Shown here one piece after another: positions 37,341-46,432 of a DNA stretch of 46,903 nt. A program made the translations under genes and the position numbers. Below the pieces are notes generated by a model. The model did not search any database and was not told the origin of the DNA. It saw only the letters and a list, made by a program, of their open reading frames with translations. Each line of letters opens with the position of its first letter. Position 1 is the stretch's first letter. Origin of the DNA: Nocardioidaceae bacterium (GTDB lineage: Bacteria > Actinomycetota > Actinomycetes > Propionibacteriales > Nocardioidaceae); assembly GCA_009780515.1 (NCBI GenBank), contig WQZX01000017.1, forward strand, positions 1-46,903. The letters are read 5' to 3'.

Positions 37341-39485
37341 TCAGTTCTCCTTGCGGGCCGGCGGCAGGATCGAGCCGTCCTTGCCGAACACCGGCAGGCT
37401 GGCCGGCGGCTTCACCCCGGGGATGAGCGACGTCCTCGGCTCGACCTTGCTGCCGTGGACGCCGTACAGGGCCTCCCAGATGCGGCGTACGCCGGATCCG
37501 GAGGTGCCGGAGCCCTGACCGCCCTGGCTGACCATCATCACCACGACGTAGTCCTTGGTGTAGGACGCCACCCACGACGTCGCCTGCTTGCCGTAGACCT
37601 GCGCGGAGCCGGTCTTGGAGCGGATCTGGACCTTGTTGAGCGGGAAGCCGATGAACTTCCAGGCCATCGTGCCCTGGGTGCTGGTGGTCTTCAGCGCGTT
37701 GTCGAGGTAGCGGTGGTCGGCCGGCGGGATGTTGATGTGACGCCGCACCTTCGGAGTGATCTTGCGCAGAACCTTGCCGCTCGGCGAGACGATCGCCTTG
37801 CCGATGGTCGGCTCGAAGAGGGTGCCGCCGTTGTCGATGGCGGCGTACGCGACCGCCTCCTGCAGTGGCGTGAGCACCGTGTCGCCCTGCCCGATGGCGA
37901 AGATCGCGGCGTCGGACTCGCGGTACTGGTAGCCGTCGACGCAGAACTCCTGGGAGAACAGGTAGAGGTAGTTCGAGGTCTTCGGGGTCTGCGGCTTGTG
38001 CGCGATGCCGCAGTAGTAGCCCTTCATCTGCTTCCAGTAGGCCATCTTCCACTTGCGGTCGGCGATGCGGCCGGTGGCCTCGCCCGGCAGGTCGACTCCG
38101 GTGCGCCGGCCGTAGCCGAACTTCTTCGCCTCGGCGACCAGCGGGTCGGCGGCGTTGACGTCGTCGGGGTTGCCGCCGGACTTCTTCCAGAAGTGCATGC
38201 CCACCTGGTAGAAGAACGTGTCGCACGAGACCGCGAGCGCCTTCGCGAAGCCGATGGGGCCGTAGGACTCGGAGTCGTCGTTGTGGAAGTCGCGGTTGCC
38301 GATCCGCACGAAGGGCGAGCAGTCGTAGATCTGGTGCGTGGTCAGGCCGTGGGTGAGCGCGCCGACGGTCATCACCGGCTTGAACGTCGAGCCCGGCGCG
38401 AACTCGCCCTGGAACGCCCGACTCAGCAGCGGGTCGCCCGACCTGGCCGCATAGAGGTGGTCGAGCTGCTTCTGGCTGATCCCACCGGTCCAGATCGACG
38501 GGTCGTACGTCGGCTGGCTGGCCATCGCGACGATCCGGCCCGTGTGCGCGTCGAGCACCACGGCCGCACCCGAGTCGGCCTTGAACGGCCGGTGCGTGGT
38601 CGGGTCGATGGTGTGCCGCGCGGTCATCATCTGCGTGTGCAGGGCCTTCTCGACGGCCCCCTGCACCTTCGCGTCGATCGAGGTGACGAGGGTGTCGCCG
38701 GGCCGGGCGGTGAGGTGGTCGACGTTGCCGATGACCTGGCCCTGGGAGTTGACCGCCACCTGCTGGGAGCCGGGCTGCCCGCGCAGCCACCGGTCGTACT
38801 CGCGCTCCAGGCCCGCACGCCCGACGACCGATGCGCCGTTGACCGAGGTGTCGTGGTGCTTCTCCGCCGACTTGAGCTCGTCGGCGGTGATCGGGCTGAG
38901 GTAGCCCAGGACCTGCGCCGCGTTCACGCCGTACGGCGACGGGTAGTCGCGCACGCTCTCCTGGTCGACCAGGACGGCCGGGAAGTCCTCCGGCTGCTCC
39001 TCGATCCGCAGCGCGACCCGCTGCGCGACGTCGCGCGCGACCGGCACGGGCTGGTAGGGCGAGCCGTTCCAGCACTCGCCGTTGACCGAGCCCTGGGTGC
39101 CGCATGGCACGAGCTTGCGGCGGACGGCGAGCGGCCGGACGTGGAGGACGGATGCGACCCGGGCGATCAGGCCGTTGCGCTCGTGGTCGGACATCCGGTT
39201 GAGCTGGGTGCTGTCGATGGAGACGACCCAGACGAGCCGGTTGGCGACCAGCGGACGGCCCTGGTCGTCGACGATCAGGCCGCGCTGCGGCTGGACGACG
39301 ATGTCGCGGATCGACTGGGACGCGGCCTGGCCGCGGTAGGTGTCGCCGGTGACGACCTGCAGGTAGTAGAGCCGCGCGCCGAGGGTGGCGAGGAGCGAGA
39401 AGGCGAGCACCTGGATCACGACCAGGCGCAGCCGGCTCCGACGCGCCGGGTCGGCAGCACCCGGACGAGCGACCTTGCGGCTCAT
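37341..39485 (-). CDS. mrdA: Penicillin-binding protein 2 (elongation transpeptidase)
   Basis: A class B PBP that crosslinks peptidoglycan with RodA. The 714-residue protein has one N-terminal membrane anchor (about 20-42), a dimerisation domain, and a transpeptidase domain. The catalytic S366 is in GSTFKP, the second motif is S420-C-D, and the third is K624-T-G. Six cysteines lie outside the membrane (128, 138, 389, 421, 492, 515), which is unusual for this class. The ATG at 39485 overlaps the mreD stop by four bases (ATGA); the longer frame from 39545 is rejected. Part of the elongasome operon. Confidence 0.95.
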   Translation of the reverse strand: MSRKVARPGAADPARRSRLRLVVIQVLAFSLLATLGARLYYLQVVTGDTYRGQAASQSIRDIVVQPQRGLIVDDQGRPLVANRLVWVVSIDSTQLNRMSDHERNGLIARVASVLHVRPLAVRRKLVPCGTQGSVNGECWNGSPYQPVPVARDVAQRVALRIEEQPEDFPAVLVDQESVRDYPSPYGVNAAQVLGYLSPITADELKSAEKHHDTSVNGASVVGRAGLEREYDRWLRGQPGSQQVAVNSQGQVIGNVDHLTARPGDTLVTSIDAKVQGAVEKALHTQMMTARHTIDPTTHRPFKADSGAAVVLDAHTGRIVAMASQPTYDPSIWTGGISQKQLDHLYAARSGDPLLSRAFQGEFAPGSTFKPVMTVGALTHGLTTHQIYDCSPFVRIGNRDFHNDDSESYGPIGFAKALAVSCDTFFYQVGMHFWKKSGGNPDDVNAADPLVAEAKKFGYGRRTGVDLPGEATGRIADRKWKMAYWKQMKGYYCGIAHKPQTPKTSNYLYLFSQEFCVDGYQYRESDAAIFAIGQGDTVLTPLQEAVAYAAIDNGGTLFEPTIGKAIVSPSGKVLRKITPKVRRHINIPPADHRYLDNALKTTSTQGTMAWKFIGFPLNKVQIRSKTGSAQVYGKQATSWVASYTKDYVVVMMVSQGGQGSGTSGSGVRRIWEALYGVHGSKVEPRTSLIPGVKPPASLPVFGKDGSILPPARKEN

Positions 39486-40051
39486 CGCAGGCTGACCCGG
39501 GCCGGCTCGGCGCTGCCGAGACGGTCGACGCGGCGGTGGATCCACATCACCGCCGGCACGACCAGGGCCGCGCCGAGGAGGTCCCAGCCCAGGCCGATGC
39601 CGATGACCCGCAGGACCTGGGAGGTGCTGAGGTCGAGGTCGCGCAGGACCAGGCCGGTCAGGGCGTAGACGGAGTTGCCGACGAACGAGCCGCCGAGCGA
39701 CGAGGCGACGATCAGGAGCGGCCCGGAGCGTCGTACGGCGCCGATGTCGGGCTGGTTGTCGTGGCTGAGCCGGCCGACGACGTACCCGACGGTCATCAGG
39801 GCCAGCGCCCAGCGGCCCGCGAGGTGGTCGGCGGGCGGAGCGAGGTCGAGCAGGAGACCCGCGAAGAACCCGGTGAGTGTCGCGAACCGGGTGTCGGTGA
39901 CGAGGGCCGTGCCGACCACGACCAGAAGCACCACGCTCGGCACGGCTCCGGCGCCGGCGTCCGGCCAGCCCAGCGCGGGCAGGACGGTCGTCTGCAGCAG
40001 CAGGCCCACGACGACCAGGACGGCGGCGGTGACGACGCGGGGGCTCCTCAT
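39482..40051 (-). CDS. mreD: Rod-shape-determining protein MreD
   Basis: A 189-residue membrane protein with about five hydrophobic segments, a component of the MreBCD complex. Members are poorly conserved. The call rests on size, membrane pattern (LVVVGLLLQTTVLPALGW at the N-terminus, FAGLLLDLAPP in the middle) and position between mreC and mrdA. Its ATG overlaps the mreC stop (ATGA) and its stop overlaps the mrdA start in the same way. The longer upstream frame lies in mreC and is rejected. Confidence 0.9.
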   Translation of the reverse strand: MRSPRVVTAAVLVVVGLLLQTTVLPALGWPDAGAGAVPSVVLLVVVGTALVTDTRFATLTGFFAGLLLDLAPPADHLAGRWALALMTVGYVVGRLSHDNQPDIGAVRRSGPLLIVASSLGGSFVGNSVYALTGLVLRDLDLSTSQVLRVIGIGLGWDLLGAALVVPAVMWIHRRVDRLGSAEPARVSLR

Positions 40052-41049
40052 CGGGCGTTCCCGGTCAGGCTGCCGTCGGCCTCGATGTCGGCGCTGGCTG
40101 TGCCGGACGGCACCACGACACCGACGGTGTCGAGCGAGGTGAGGTCGACGTACGGCTGGAGGACGGCGCGGTAGCTGGTCTCGCGCAGCGACTGGTAGAC
40201 CTTCACGACCTTGCCGATCGGCACACCCGAGACGTACGGCGTCCCGCCCTGGCTGCCCCACGTGACGACCGACTGGCCCACGCGCGGGACGACCGTCTGG
40301 TCGAGCAGGTCGAGGTCGAGGCTGCCGTCGCTGTCCATCCGGCCCTGGCCGTGGACCATGCCGAGCTTCATGTTGTCGCCGATCCGGCCGCCGACGGTCG
40401 AGTCGGTGTCGCTGATCAGCAGCACGGTCGCGCTGTGCGATGTGACCGAGACGATCCGGCCGACCAGGCCGGACCCGTTGACCACGGTCATGTCGGGGTG
40501 CAGGCCGCTGCTGCTGCCGGCGTCGATGGTGACGGTGTCGTCGAAGGACTGCGCCGACCCGACCGCCTCGACCCGCGCCGTGACGAGCGCGTAGCCGATG
40601 TCACCGGCCATGGCGCGCAGCTGGCGCAGCTCGGCGACCCGGTTGGCGTCGTACCCGCTCTCGGCGAGCCGGGCCGACAGCGCGGCGTTCTGGCTCTGCA
40701 GGTCCGCGATCCGCGAGCGCAGCTGGCCGTTGGTCCGCAGCGCGCCGGGGATCGACACGATCGGGTGCAGCACCGTGCTGGCGGCGTCCTGGATCGGGCT
40801 GATCACCTCACCCACACCGTCGCGCACCGGGTCGACGGGCGATGAGCCGCCGCTCGCCCGGTCGATCACCATCAACGTGACGCAGGCGAGCACCAGCGCG
40901 ACGATCAGCGACCTCCGCGGGAGACCGCTGTCCTCGCGGCGCTCGCGGGCCACGCCGACGCGACGGATCGGGCCGCTGCTCGGGCGCCGGGCGTCGGTGC
41001 CGTCGCCGGTGCGGTCCGGTCGCCTGGGGGGAAGCGTGTCGAGTGTCAT
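40048..41049 (-). CDS. mreC: Rod-shape-determining protein MreC
   Basis: A 333-residue bitopic protein that links MreB in the cytoplasm with PBP2 outside. It has a basic cytoplasmic tail (1-45), one membrane helix (about 47-65), a coiled coil (about 100-140, with LRSRIADLQSQNAALSARLAE), and the two-barrel MreC domain (TVTIDAGSSSGLHPDMTVVN, LVGRIVSVTSHSATVLLISD). The ATG lies six bases after the mreB stop. Part of the elongasome operon. Confidence 0.95.
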   Translation of the reverse strand: MTLDTLPPRRPDRTGDGTDARRPSSGPIRRVGVARERREDSGLPRRSLIVALVLACVTLMVIDRASGGSSPVDPVRDGVGEVISPIQDAASTVLHPIVSIPGALRTNGQLRSRIADLQSQNAALSARLAESGYDANRVAELRQLRAMAGDIGYALVTARVEAVGSAQSFDDTVTIDAGSSSGLHPDMTVVNGSGLVGRIVSVTSHSATVLLISDTDSTVGGRIGDNMKLGMVHGQGRMDSDGSLDLDLLDQTVVPRVGQSVVTWGSQGGTPYVSGVPIGKVVKVYQSLRETSYRAVLQPYVDLTSLDTVGVVVPSGTASADIEADGSLTGNAR

Positions 41050-41055
41050 CGCTGC

Positions 41056-42087
41056 CTAGAACCGCCGCGGGTTCGTGACGAGGACCTGCTGGAGAGCCTC
41101 GAACTGCTCGACGCAGCGGCCCGCGCCCAGCACGACCGACACGAGCGGGTCCTGGGCGACGTGGACCGGCATGCCGGTCTCGTGGCGGATGAGCTCGTCG
41201 AGGCCGCGCAGCAGCGCTCCCCCGCCGGTCAGCACGATGCCGCGGTCCATGATGTCGCCGGCCAGCTCGGGCGGCGTCTGGTCGAGGGTGACCCGCACGG
41301 CGTCGACCATCGCGTGCAGCGGCTCCTCGAGCGCCTGGCGCACGTCGCGGGCGGTGACGGTGACGGTGCGCGGCAGGCCGGTCACCATGTCGCGACCGCG
41401 GACCTCGCCCTCGGGCTCGCCCGGCCGGGGGTACGCCGAGCCGAGGCTGATCTTCACCTGCTCGGCCGTGCGCTCGCCCAGCATGAGGGCGTGCTCCTTC
41501 TTCATCCAGCTGATGATCGCGGCGTCGAGGTCGTTGCCGGCGGTGCGGATCGAGAGCGAGGTGACGATGCCGCCGAGGGAGATGACGGCGATCTCGGTGG
41601 TGCCGCCGCCGACGTCGACGACCATGTTGCCGGTCGGCTCGTGGACCGGGAGGCCGGCGCCGATCGCGGCCGCCATCGGCTCCTCGACGACGTAGACCCG
41701 GCGAGCACCCGCCTGGTAGCCCGCCTCCTTGACCGCGCGCTGCTCTACCGGCGTGATCGAGCTCGGGACGCAGATGACCATCCGCGGCTTGGCGAAGTAG
41801 CGCCGACGGTGCACGCGCGCGATGAAGTGGCGCAGCATCTGCTCGGTCGCCTCGAAGTCGGCGATCACGCCGTCGCGGAGCGGCCTCAGCGCGGTGATGT
41901 TGTCGGGGGTGCGGCCCAGCATCTGCTTGGCCTCGTGGCCGACGGCGATCACCTCGCCGGTCATGTCGTTGAGCGCGACGACGCTCGGCTCGTCCAGCAG
42001 CACCCCACGGCCGCGGACGTACACCAGGGTGTTGGCGGTGCCGAGATCGACGGCCATGTCCCGGCCGATGATCGAGTTCACCCTCAC
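41056..42087 (-). CDS. mreB: Rod-shape-determining actin homologue MreB
   Basis: MreB forms membrane filaments that guide lateral wall synthesis. The 343-residue protein has the actin-fold phosphate loops (DMAVDLGTANTLVYV, VVDVGGGTTEIAVISLGG) and the adenosine motif GIVLTGGGALLRGL. Length is normal. The start is the GTG at 42087 with GAGGA four bases upstream. It heads the mreB-mreC-mreD-mrdA-rodA operon. The leader contains two small stems (42109-42125 and 42122-42139) and an A/T-rich tract at 42139-42149 that probably holds promoters for both divergent genes, though I cannot assign boxes with confidence. Confidence 0.97.
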   Translation of the reverse strand: MRVNSIIGRDMAVDLGTANTLVYVRGRGVLLDEPSVVALNDMTGEVIAVGHEAKQMLGRTPDNITALRPLRDGVIADFEATEQMLRHFIARVHRRRYFAKPRMVICVPSSITPVEQRAVKEAGYQAGARRVYVVEEPMAAAIGAGLPVHEPTGNMVVDVGGGTTEIAVISLGGIVTSLSIRTAGNDLDAAIISWMKKEHALMLGERTAEQVKISLGSAYPRPGEPEGEVRGRDMVTGLPRTVTVTARDVRQALEEPLHAMVDAVRVTLDQTPPELAGDIMDRGIVLTGGGALLRGLDELIRHETGMPVHVAQDPLVSVVLGAGRCVEQFEALQQVLVTNPRRF

Positions 42088-42175
42088 GCCATCCTCGCAA
42101 CAGGTCAGGGGTCCCAGGCGGACCCTCCCTGCTGAGGGTAAGAAAATTGACTCGTGTTACTGGTGAGACTCGCCG

Positions 42176-43861
42176 ATGTTGGTGCGCCGACCTATCGTTC
42201 CCCCCATCGGATCTCCTGGGACCCGGGCGCGGGTGACGCAGTCAGCGCCGACCGTCGTCGTGCTGGTCGGCCTCCTCGTCATGTGCGGCGTGGTCCTGAG
42301 CAAGGCTCAGCACCTGTGGTTCTGGCGTGACGACTGGGCGTTCCTCCGCCCGCGCGTCATCGACCCCTGGCAGGCGCTCGTCCTGAACTACAACGGTCAC
42401 TGGTCGGCGCTGCCGTGGCTGTGGTTCCGCACGACCAGGAGCCTGGTCGGGCTGCGCCACTACGCGCCGTACGCCGTCGCGCCGGTGCTGCTGCAGCTGC
42501 TGACCTTCCTCCTGCTCTACGCGCTCCTCAGACGCACCGAGATCGGACGCTGGACCGGCGCGGCCGCCGTGCTGGTGACGGCCGCCCTCGCCATCGGCGT
42601 CGGCGCCGAGAACACGCTGTGGCTGGCCACCATCGGCTTCCTGGGCGCCTGCGCGTTCGGGCTGCTCGGCGTCCTGCTGGCCGACCTCGGCGGACCCTGG
42701 CGCTGGCTCGCGCCGGTGGCGCTCCTGCTCGGCGTGATGTGCAGCAACGTCGGGCTCATCCTGCTGGCCCTCGCCGGTGGCTGGGGCCTGCGGCGGCTGG
42801 GCCTGCTGCGGACCGCGGCGCTCGTCGGGCCGCCCGCCGTTCTGTACGTCGCGTGGTTCCTGACCTATGCACGGATCCGGCCGCCGGTCGGCACCAACGG
42901 ACCGTGGACCAACTCGCCGCCGATCGACTGGGGTCACGGATCGGTCCGGATGGCCGCGGGCATCGCCGACGTCTGGACCGCCGCGACCGGCGTCCACGGC
43001 GCCGGGCCGCTCGTCCTCGTCGTGCTCGTCCTCGGGGTCTACGCGGCCCGCCGCCGACCCGCGCTCGGCGCGCTCGGCCTGGGCGGGCTCGTGGCCCTCG
43101 TGCTCGGCTTCGCCCTCTTCGGCTTCGGCAAGGCCAGCGCGCACACGCTGCCCACCCAGCCCCGCTACGAGTACGTCGGCGTGCTGGTCTGCGGCCCGGC
43201 GGTCGCCTGTCTCGCCCACGTCGTCGCACGGCGCGTGCGGGACCTGCGCTGGGCGTACGGCCTGGTCGCGGCCGCCGCGGTCCTCCTCGCCGGCGCCACC
43301 GGGGTCGCGCGGGTGGACGTGGCGGCCGACGTGCTGCGCCCCCAGACGACCGACCTGCACAACCGCGTGGTCGCCACGGCCTGGCTCCACCAGCACGGCG
43401 AGCAGACCCTCTCGGACCCGGTGTGGTCGGACCCCTCGATCAACCACGGCGTCACCGTGCCGATGCTGACCGACCCCACCATGCTCCCGCTGCTGCCGTC
43501 CGGACCGCCGCCCGACCGGGCGCTCCTGGTCACGCGCGCCCAGGTCCAGGTCGGCGTCGGCCCCACCGCGTTCGACCTGCCGGACGCGACGTGCACGCCG
43601 CACGGCCCGTCGGGCGGCAAGGAGATCGCCGTGCGCGCCGGCGCCGGCGGGGCCCAGGTGCGGCTGCGCCTCGACCCGGTCGACAGCGCGAGCGGGCCGT
43701 CCGTCGTACGCACGCGGCTGGTGTCCGCGACCGACGGCACGCCCTTCCACGCGTGGACGGTCGACGCGGGCGAGCAGACGGCGTACGTCGCCACCTCGGC
43801 GCCCGACGTGACGCTGCTGGTGCGGCTACCGGCGGGTGCGACCGCCGACTGCGGCCGCTGA
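42176..43861 (+). CDS. Polytopic membrane protein, GT-C glycosyltransferase-like
   Basis: A 561-residue integral membrane protein with about ten hydrophobic segments in the first 375 residues, then a soluble, mostly beta C-terminal domain outside. After the first helix comes FWRDDWAFLRPR; the acidic pair D52-D53 in the first outer loop is the pattern of GT-C enzymes that use polyprenyl-phosphate sugars. I do not recognise a named family, so a role in cell-wall or glycan sugar transfer is an inference from topology. The ATG follows GGTGAG at eight bases. It is divergent from mreB, and its stop is five bases from that of convergent ndk. Confidence 0.75.
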   Translation: MLVRRPIVPPIGSPGTRARVTQSAPTVVVLVGLLVMCGVVLSKAQHLWFWRDDWAFLRPRVIDPWQALVLNYNGHWSALPWLWFRTTRSLVGLRHYAPYAVAPVLLQLLTFLLLYALLRRTEIGRWTGAAAVLVTAALAIGVGAENTLWLATIGFLGACAFGLLGVLLADLGGPWRWLAPVALLLGVMCSNVGLILLALAGGWGLRRLGLLRTAALVGPPAVLYVAWFLTYARIRPPVGTNGPWTNSPPIDWGHGSVRMAAGIADVWTAATGVHGAGPLVLVVLVLGVYAARRRPALGALGLGGLVALVLGFALFGFGKASAHTLPTQPRYEYVGVLVCGPAVACLAHVVARRVRDLRWAYGLVAAAAVLLAGATGVARVDVAADVLRPQTTDLHNRVVATAWLHQHGEQTLSDPVWSDPSINHGVTVPMLTDPTMLPLLPSGPPPDRALLVTRAQVQVGVGPTAFDLPDATCTPHGPSGGKEIAVRAGAGGAQVRLRLDPVDSASGPSVVRTRLVSATDGTPFHAWTVDAGEQTAYVATSAPDVTLLVRLPAGATADCGR

Positions 43862-43866
43862 GCGGC

Positions 43867-44274
43867 TCAGAGGCTCGGGAACCAGAGCTTCATCTCACGC
43901 TCGGCCGACTCGGTCGAGTCGGAGGCGTGCACGAGGTTCTCGCGGTTGGACAGCGAGTAGTCGCCGCGGATCGTGCCCGGGGCGGCCTGGCGGCCGTCGG
44001 TGGCGCCGGTGAGGTTGCGGACGACCGTGATGGCCTCGTCTCCCTCGAGGACGAGCGAGACGAGCGGACCGCTGGTCACGAACGCCCGCAGCGGCGGGTA
44101 GAAGTCGCGCTCGACGTGCTCGACGTAGTGGGCGTCGGCCATCTCGCCGTCGATCGTGCGGTGCTCCATCGCCACGATGGAGAGCCCCTTGGCCTCGAAC
44201 CGGGACAGGACGGCGCCGAGCAGGCCGCGGCGTACGGCGTCGGGCTTGATCAGGACCAGGGTGCGCTGACTCAC
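43867..44274 (-). CDS. ndk: Nucleoside diphosphate kinase
   Basis: Ndk equalises nucleoside triphosphate pools by transferring the gamma-phosphate through a histidine. The 135-residue protein has LVLIKPDAVRRGLLG at the N-terminus and the active-site H116 in NLVHASDS. The usual family motif is HGSDS; here Gly is Ala. Length is normal. The GTG start has TAGAGT seven bases upstream and no clear Shine-Dalgarno, so it may be leaderless. Confidence 0.96.
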   Translation of the reverse strand: MSQRTLVLIKPDAVRRGLLGAVLSRFEAKGLSIVAMEHRTIDGEMADAHYVEHVERDFYPPLRAFVTSGPLVSLVLEGDEAITVVRNLTGATDGRQAAPGTIRGDYSLSNRENLVHASDSTESAEREMKLWFPSL

Positions 44275-44304
44275 GGCGCCGACTCTACGAGACCCGCGCC
44301 GGGG

Positions 44305-45156
44305 TCAGACCAGCGGCTGCCCGGCACGCATGCGCCGGCGTACGTCCCACAGGTAGAGGTTGAAGGGCATGTTCCGCACGAACCGCGGCAGCCGGCGGTT
44401 GACCGCGCCGGTCGTCGCGGTGATCAGGTCGAAGGCCCGCTGGTGGCGCCGCTTCCAGGTGTAGCCGAGCTTCTCGCGGAGGGCGGGCGGGGTGAAGCCG
44501 ACGTTCATGAACTCCAGGAAGCGGCCGGCGGGGGCGAACCAGACCGGCATCTGGTCGAAGCGGTAGAGCCGCCGCAGGAAGTCGACGGTCACGTCGTCGA
44601 CCTCGGCGGTCTCCAGGCGCTCGTCGAAGTAGTCGTAGAACTCCCTGCGCGAGGCCGGCCACTGCTCGGGCCGCATCTGCAGGGTCGTGCCCAGCACGTC
44701 GGACTGGCGATAGATCCGCTCGGCCAGCTCGTCGTCGAGGGGACCGTGCAGCGCCTCCCACGTGTCGACCAGGCCGAAGTAGAGGCAGGCCGCCACCCAC
44801 AGCTGGAGCTCGGGGTCGAAGGCGTTGTACCTGACCGGGCTCTCGGCGGTCGAGCGCACCTGGCGGTGGGAGGTGTTGACGGCCTCGCGGTAGAGGTAGC
44901 GCTCGCGGTCGGTGCCGAGCACCGCGATCGCGAGGTACGTGAGCGTCGTACGACCGCGCTTGATGGGGTGCTTGTCGATGCGCCCGCTCTCGACCTTCGA
45001 CTCCATCACGCCGTAGGCGACGCCCGGGGCGCCGAGCATCTGCAGCGCGACGTTGGCCGCGCCGGCGTACATCGCCGTGATGCCGTCCCAGTAGTCGCGC
45101 ATCTCGATGCGCGGCTCCAGACCGGTCGCGAGCAGGTCCTCGTCGTCGGCGGCCAT
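44305..45156 (-). CDS. DUF2236 / MpaB-type oxygenase-like protein
   Basis: A 283-residue protein of the DUF2236 family, which includes heme-dependent oxygenases such as MpaB and latex-clearing protein. The conserved region VNTSHRQVRS, followed by VRYNAFDPELQLWVAACLYFG, carries the likely heme-ligand histidine and partner arginine. No signal peptide or membrane helix is evident. A very good ribosome binding site (AGGAGG) precedes the ATG. Substrate unknown. It lies 30 bases upstream of ndk on the same strand. Confidence 0.88.
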   Translation of the reverse strand: MAADDEDLLATGLEPRIEMRDYWDGITAMYAGAANVALQMLGAPGVAYGVMESKVESGRIDKHPIKRGRTTLTYLAIAVLGTDRERYLYREAVNTSHRQVRSTAESPVRYNAFDPELQLWVAACLYFGLVDTWEALHGPLDDELAERIYRQSDVLGTTLQMRPEQWPASRREFYDYFDERLETAEVDDVTVDFLRRLYRFDQMPVWFAPAGRFLEFMNVGFTPPALREKLGYTWKRRHQRAFDLITATTGAVNRRLPRFVRNMPFNLYLWDVRRRMRAGQPLV

Positions 45157-45169
45157 CGGTCCTCCTGGG

Positions 45170-45220
45170 TCAGTAGCTCTTGGGCAGGTCGAGCATCGAG
45201 GTGCCGATGTGCGCCAGCAC
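45170..45220 (-). CDS. Possible 16-codon ORF between glycosylase-like and DUF2236 genes
   Basis: GTG at 45220 with AGGAG eight bases upstream (overlapping the TAG stop of the preceding gene). It reads VLAHIGTSMLDLPKSY and then TGA, just before the DUF2236 ribosome binding site. Third positions are G/C-rich, as in real genes. It could be a coupling peptide or chance, and no family is known to me. Confidence 0.2.
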   Translation of the reverse strand: MLAHIGTSMLDLPKSY

Positions 45221-45225
45221 CGGCT

Positions 45226-46422
45226 CTACTCCTGACCGACCTGCGTGGCGAGGCCGGGCGCCAGGTCGCCGCGCCCCGCCACGACGACGTCGTCGAGGTC
45301 GAGCCAGCCGGCCAGCCGGCGCAGCTCGCGCATCAGCTCGGCGGCGGTGTCGCCGGGCGCAGACGGCTCGGCGTACGCCGACTGGACGAGGATGCGGCGG
45401 CCGAGCCGGTCGGCCTTGAGGTCGACGCGCGCGACGATGCGGTCGCCGAGCAGGAACGGCAGGACGTAGTAGCCGTGCACGCGCTTGTGGGCGGGCGTGT
45501 AGATCTCGATGCGGTAGCGGAAGTCGAACAGCGCCTCGGTGCGCGCCCGCTCCCACACGACCGGGTCGAACGGGCTGAGCAGGGCCCGCGCGCTGATCCG
45601 GCGCGGCAGCCGCGCCTCGCGATGGAGGTACGCCGGGCGCCGCCAGCCCTGCACGTCGACCTGCGAGACCTCGCCCGACTCGAGCAGGATCGCCAGCGCG
45701 AGCGTGGTGCTGGCGACGGACATCCGGTAGTAGTCGGCGAGATCCTTCGCGGTCGCGATGCCGTGACTGCGCGCGGCCCGACGGACCAGCTCGACGTCGG
45801 CCTCGACCTTGCTGGGGATCGGCAGGGCCAGGATCTCGGAAGGGATGACGCGCTCGGGGAGGTCGTAGCGGATCTCGAACTGGCCGTTGCGCCCGGTGAT
45901 CGCGAGCTGGCCGGCGGAGAACATCGCGTCGAGCACGCGCCGGGTCTCCGACCAGTTCCAGCCCCAGTGGTCCTTGGTGCGTGGCAGGCCCTCGTCGAGC
46001 TCGCGCGCGGTCGAGGCGCCCCGCTCGGTGATCTCGGCCAGGAGGCTGACCTCGAGCTCGTCGTGGGCCTGGGACGTGCCCCACTTGCCGCGGCGGGCGC
46101 GGTGGGCGGCCATCCGGTGAGCCATCACCGGCCAGAGCTCGACGGGCATGTAGGCCTGCATGTGCGCCCAGTACTCGACCAGGCGTCGCTCGCGGCCGGT
46201 GCTGGCACGGCGGAGCAGATCGACGTCGTAGGGGCCCATGCGGGAGTAGAGCGGCATGAAGTGCGCCCGCTGCAGGACGTTGACGCTGTCGACCTGCAGG
46301 ACGCCGGTGCGCTCGACCGTGCGGTCGAGGGTGCGCATCGTCGGGGTCGTGTGCGCCTTGTCGGCGAATCCCTGCGCGGCGAGCGCGATGCGGCGCGCCT
46401 GCGCCGGCGACAACGACTCCAC
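45226..46422 (-). CDS. YcaQ/AlkX-like crosslink-repair DNA glycosylase (HTH_42)
   Basis: A 398-residue HTH_42 winged-helix protein. It keeps the glycosylase motif QxD as Q51-V-D53 (numbered from the GTG at 46446) in VLQVDSVNVLQRAHFMPLYSR, as in E. coli YcaQ, which unhooks interstrand DNA crosslinks. Other family marks are EYWAHMQAYMPVELWPVM, KDHWGWNWSETRRVLD, LSPFDPVVWERARTEALFDFRYRIEIY and YVLPFLLGDRIVARVDLK. I chose the GTG at 46422, which has AGG nine bases upstream and starts the conserved ESLSPAQARR. The GTG at 46446 lies over the end of the hydrolase gene and has no ribosome binding site. Likely role: repair of crosslinks or bulky N-alkylation. Confidence 0.88.
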   Translation of the reverse strand: MESLSPAQARRIALAAQGFADKAHTTPTMRTLDRTVERTGVLQVDSVNVLQRAHFMPLYSRMGPYDVDLLRRASTGRERRLVEYWAHMQAYMPVELWPVMAHRMAAHRARRGKWGTSQAHDELEVSLLAEITERGASTARELDEGLPRTKDHWGWNWSETRRVLDAMFSAGQLAITGRNGQFEIRYDLPERVIPSEILALPIPSKVEADVELVRRAARSHGIATAKDLADYYRMSVASTTLALAILLESGEVSQVDVQGWRRPAYLHREARLPRRISARALLSPFDPVVWERARTEALFDFRYRIEIYTPAHKRVHGYYVLPFLLGDRIVARVDLKADRLGRRILVQSAYAEPSAPGDTAAELMRELRRLAGWLDLDDVVVAGRGDLAPGLATQVGQE

Positions 46423-46432
46423 CCGCCAGAAC

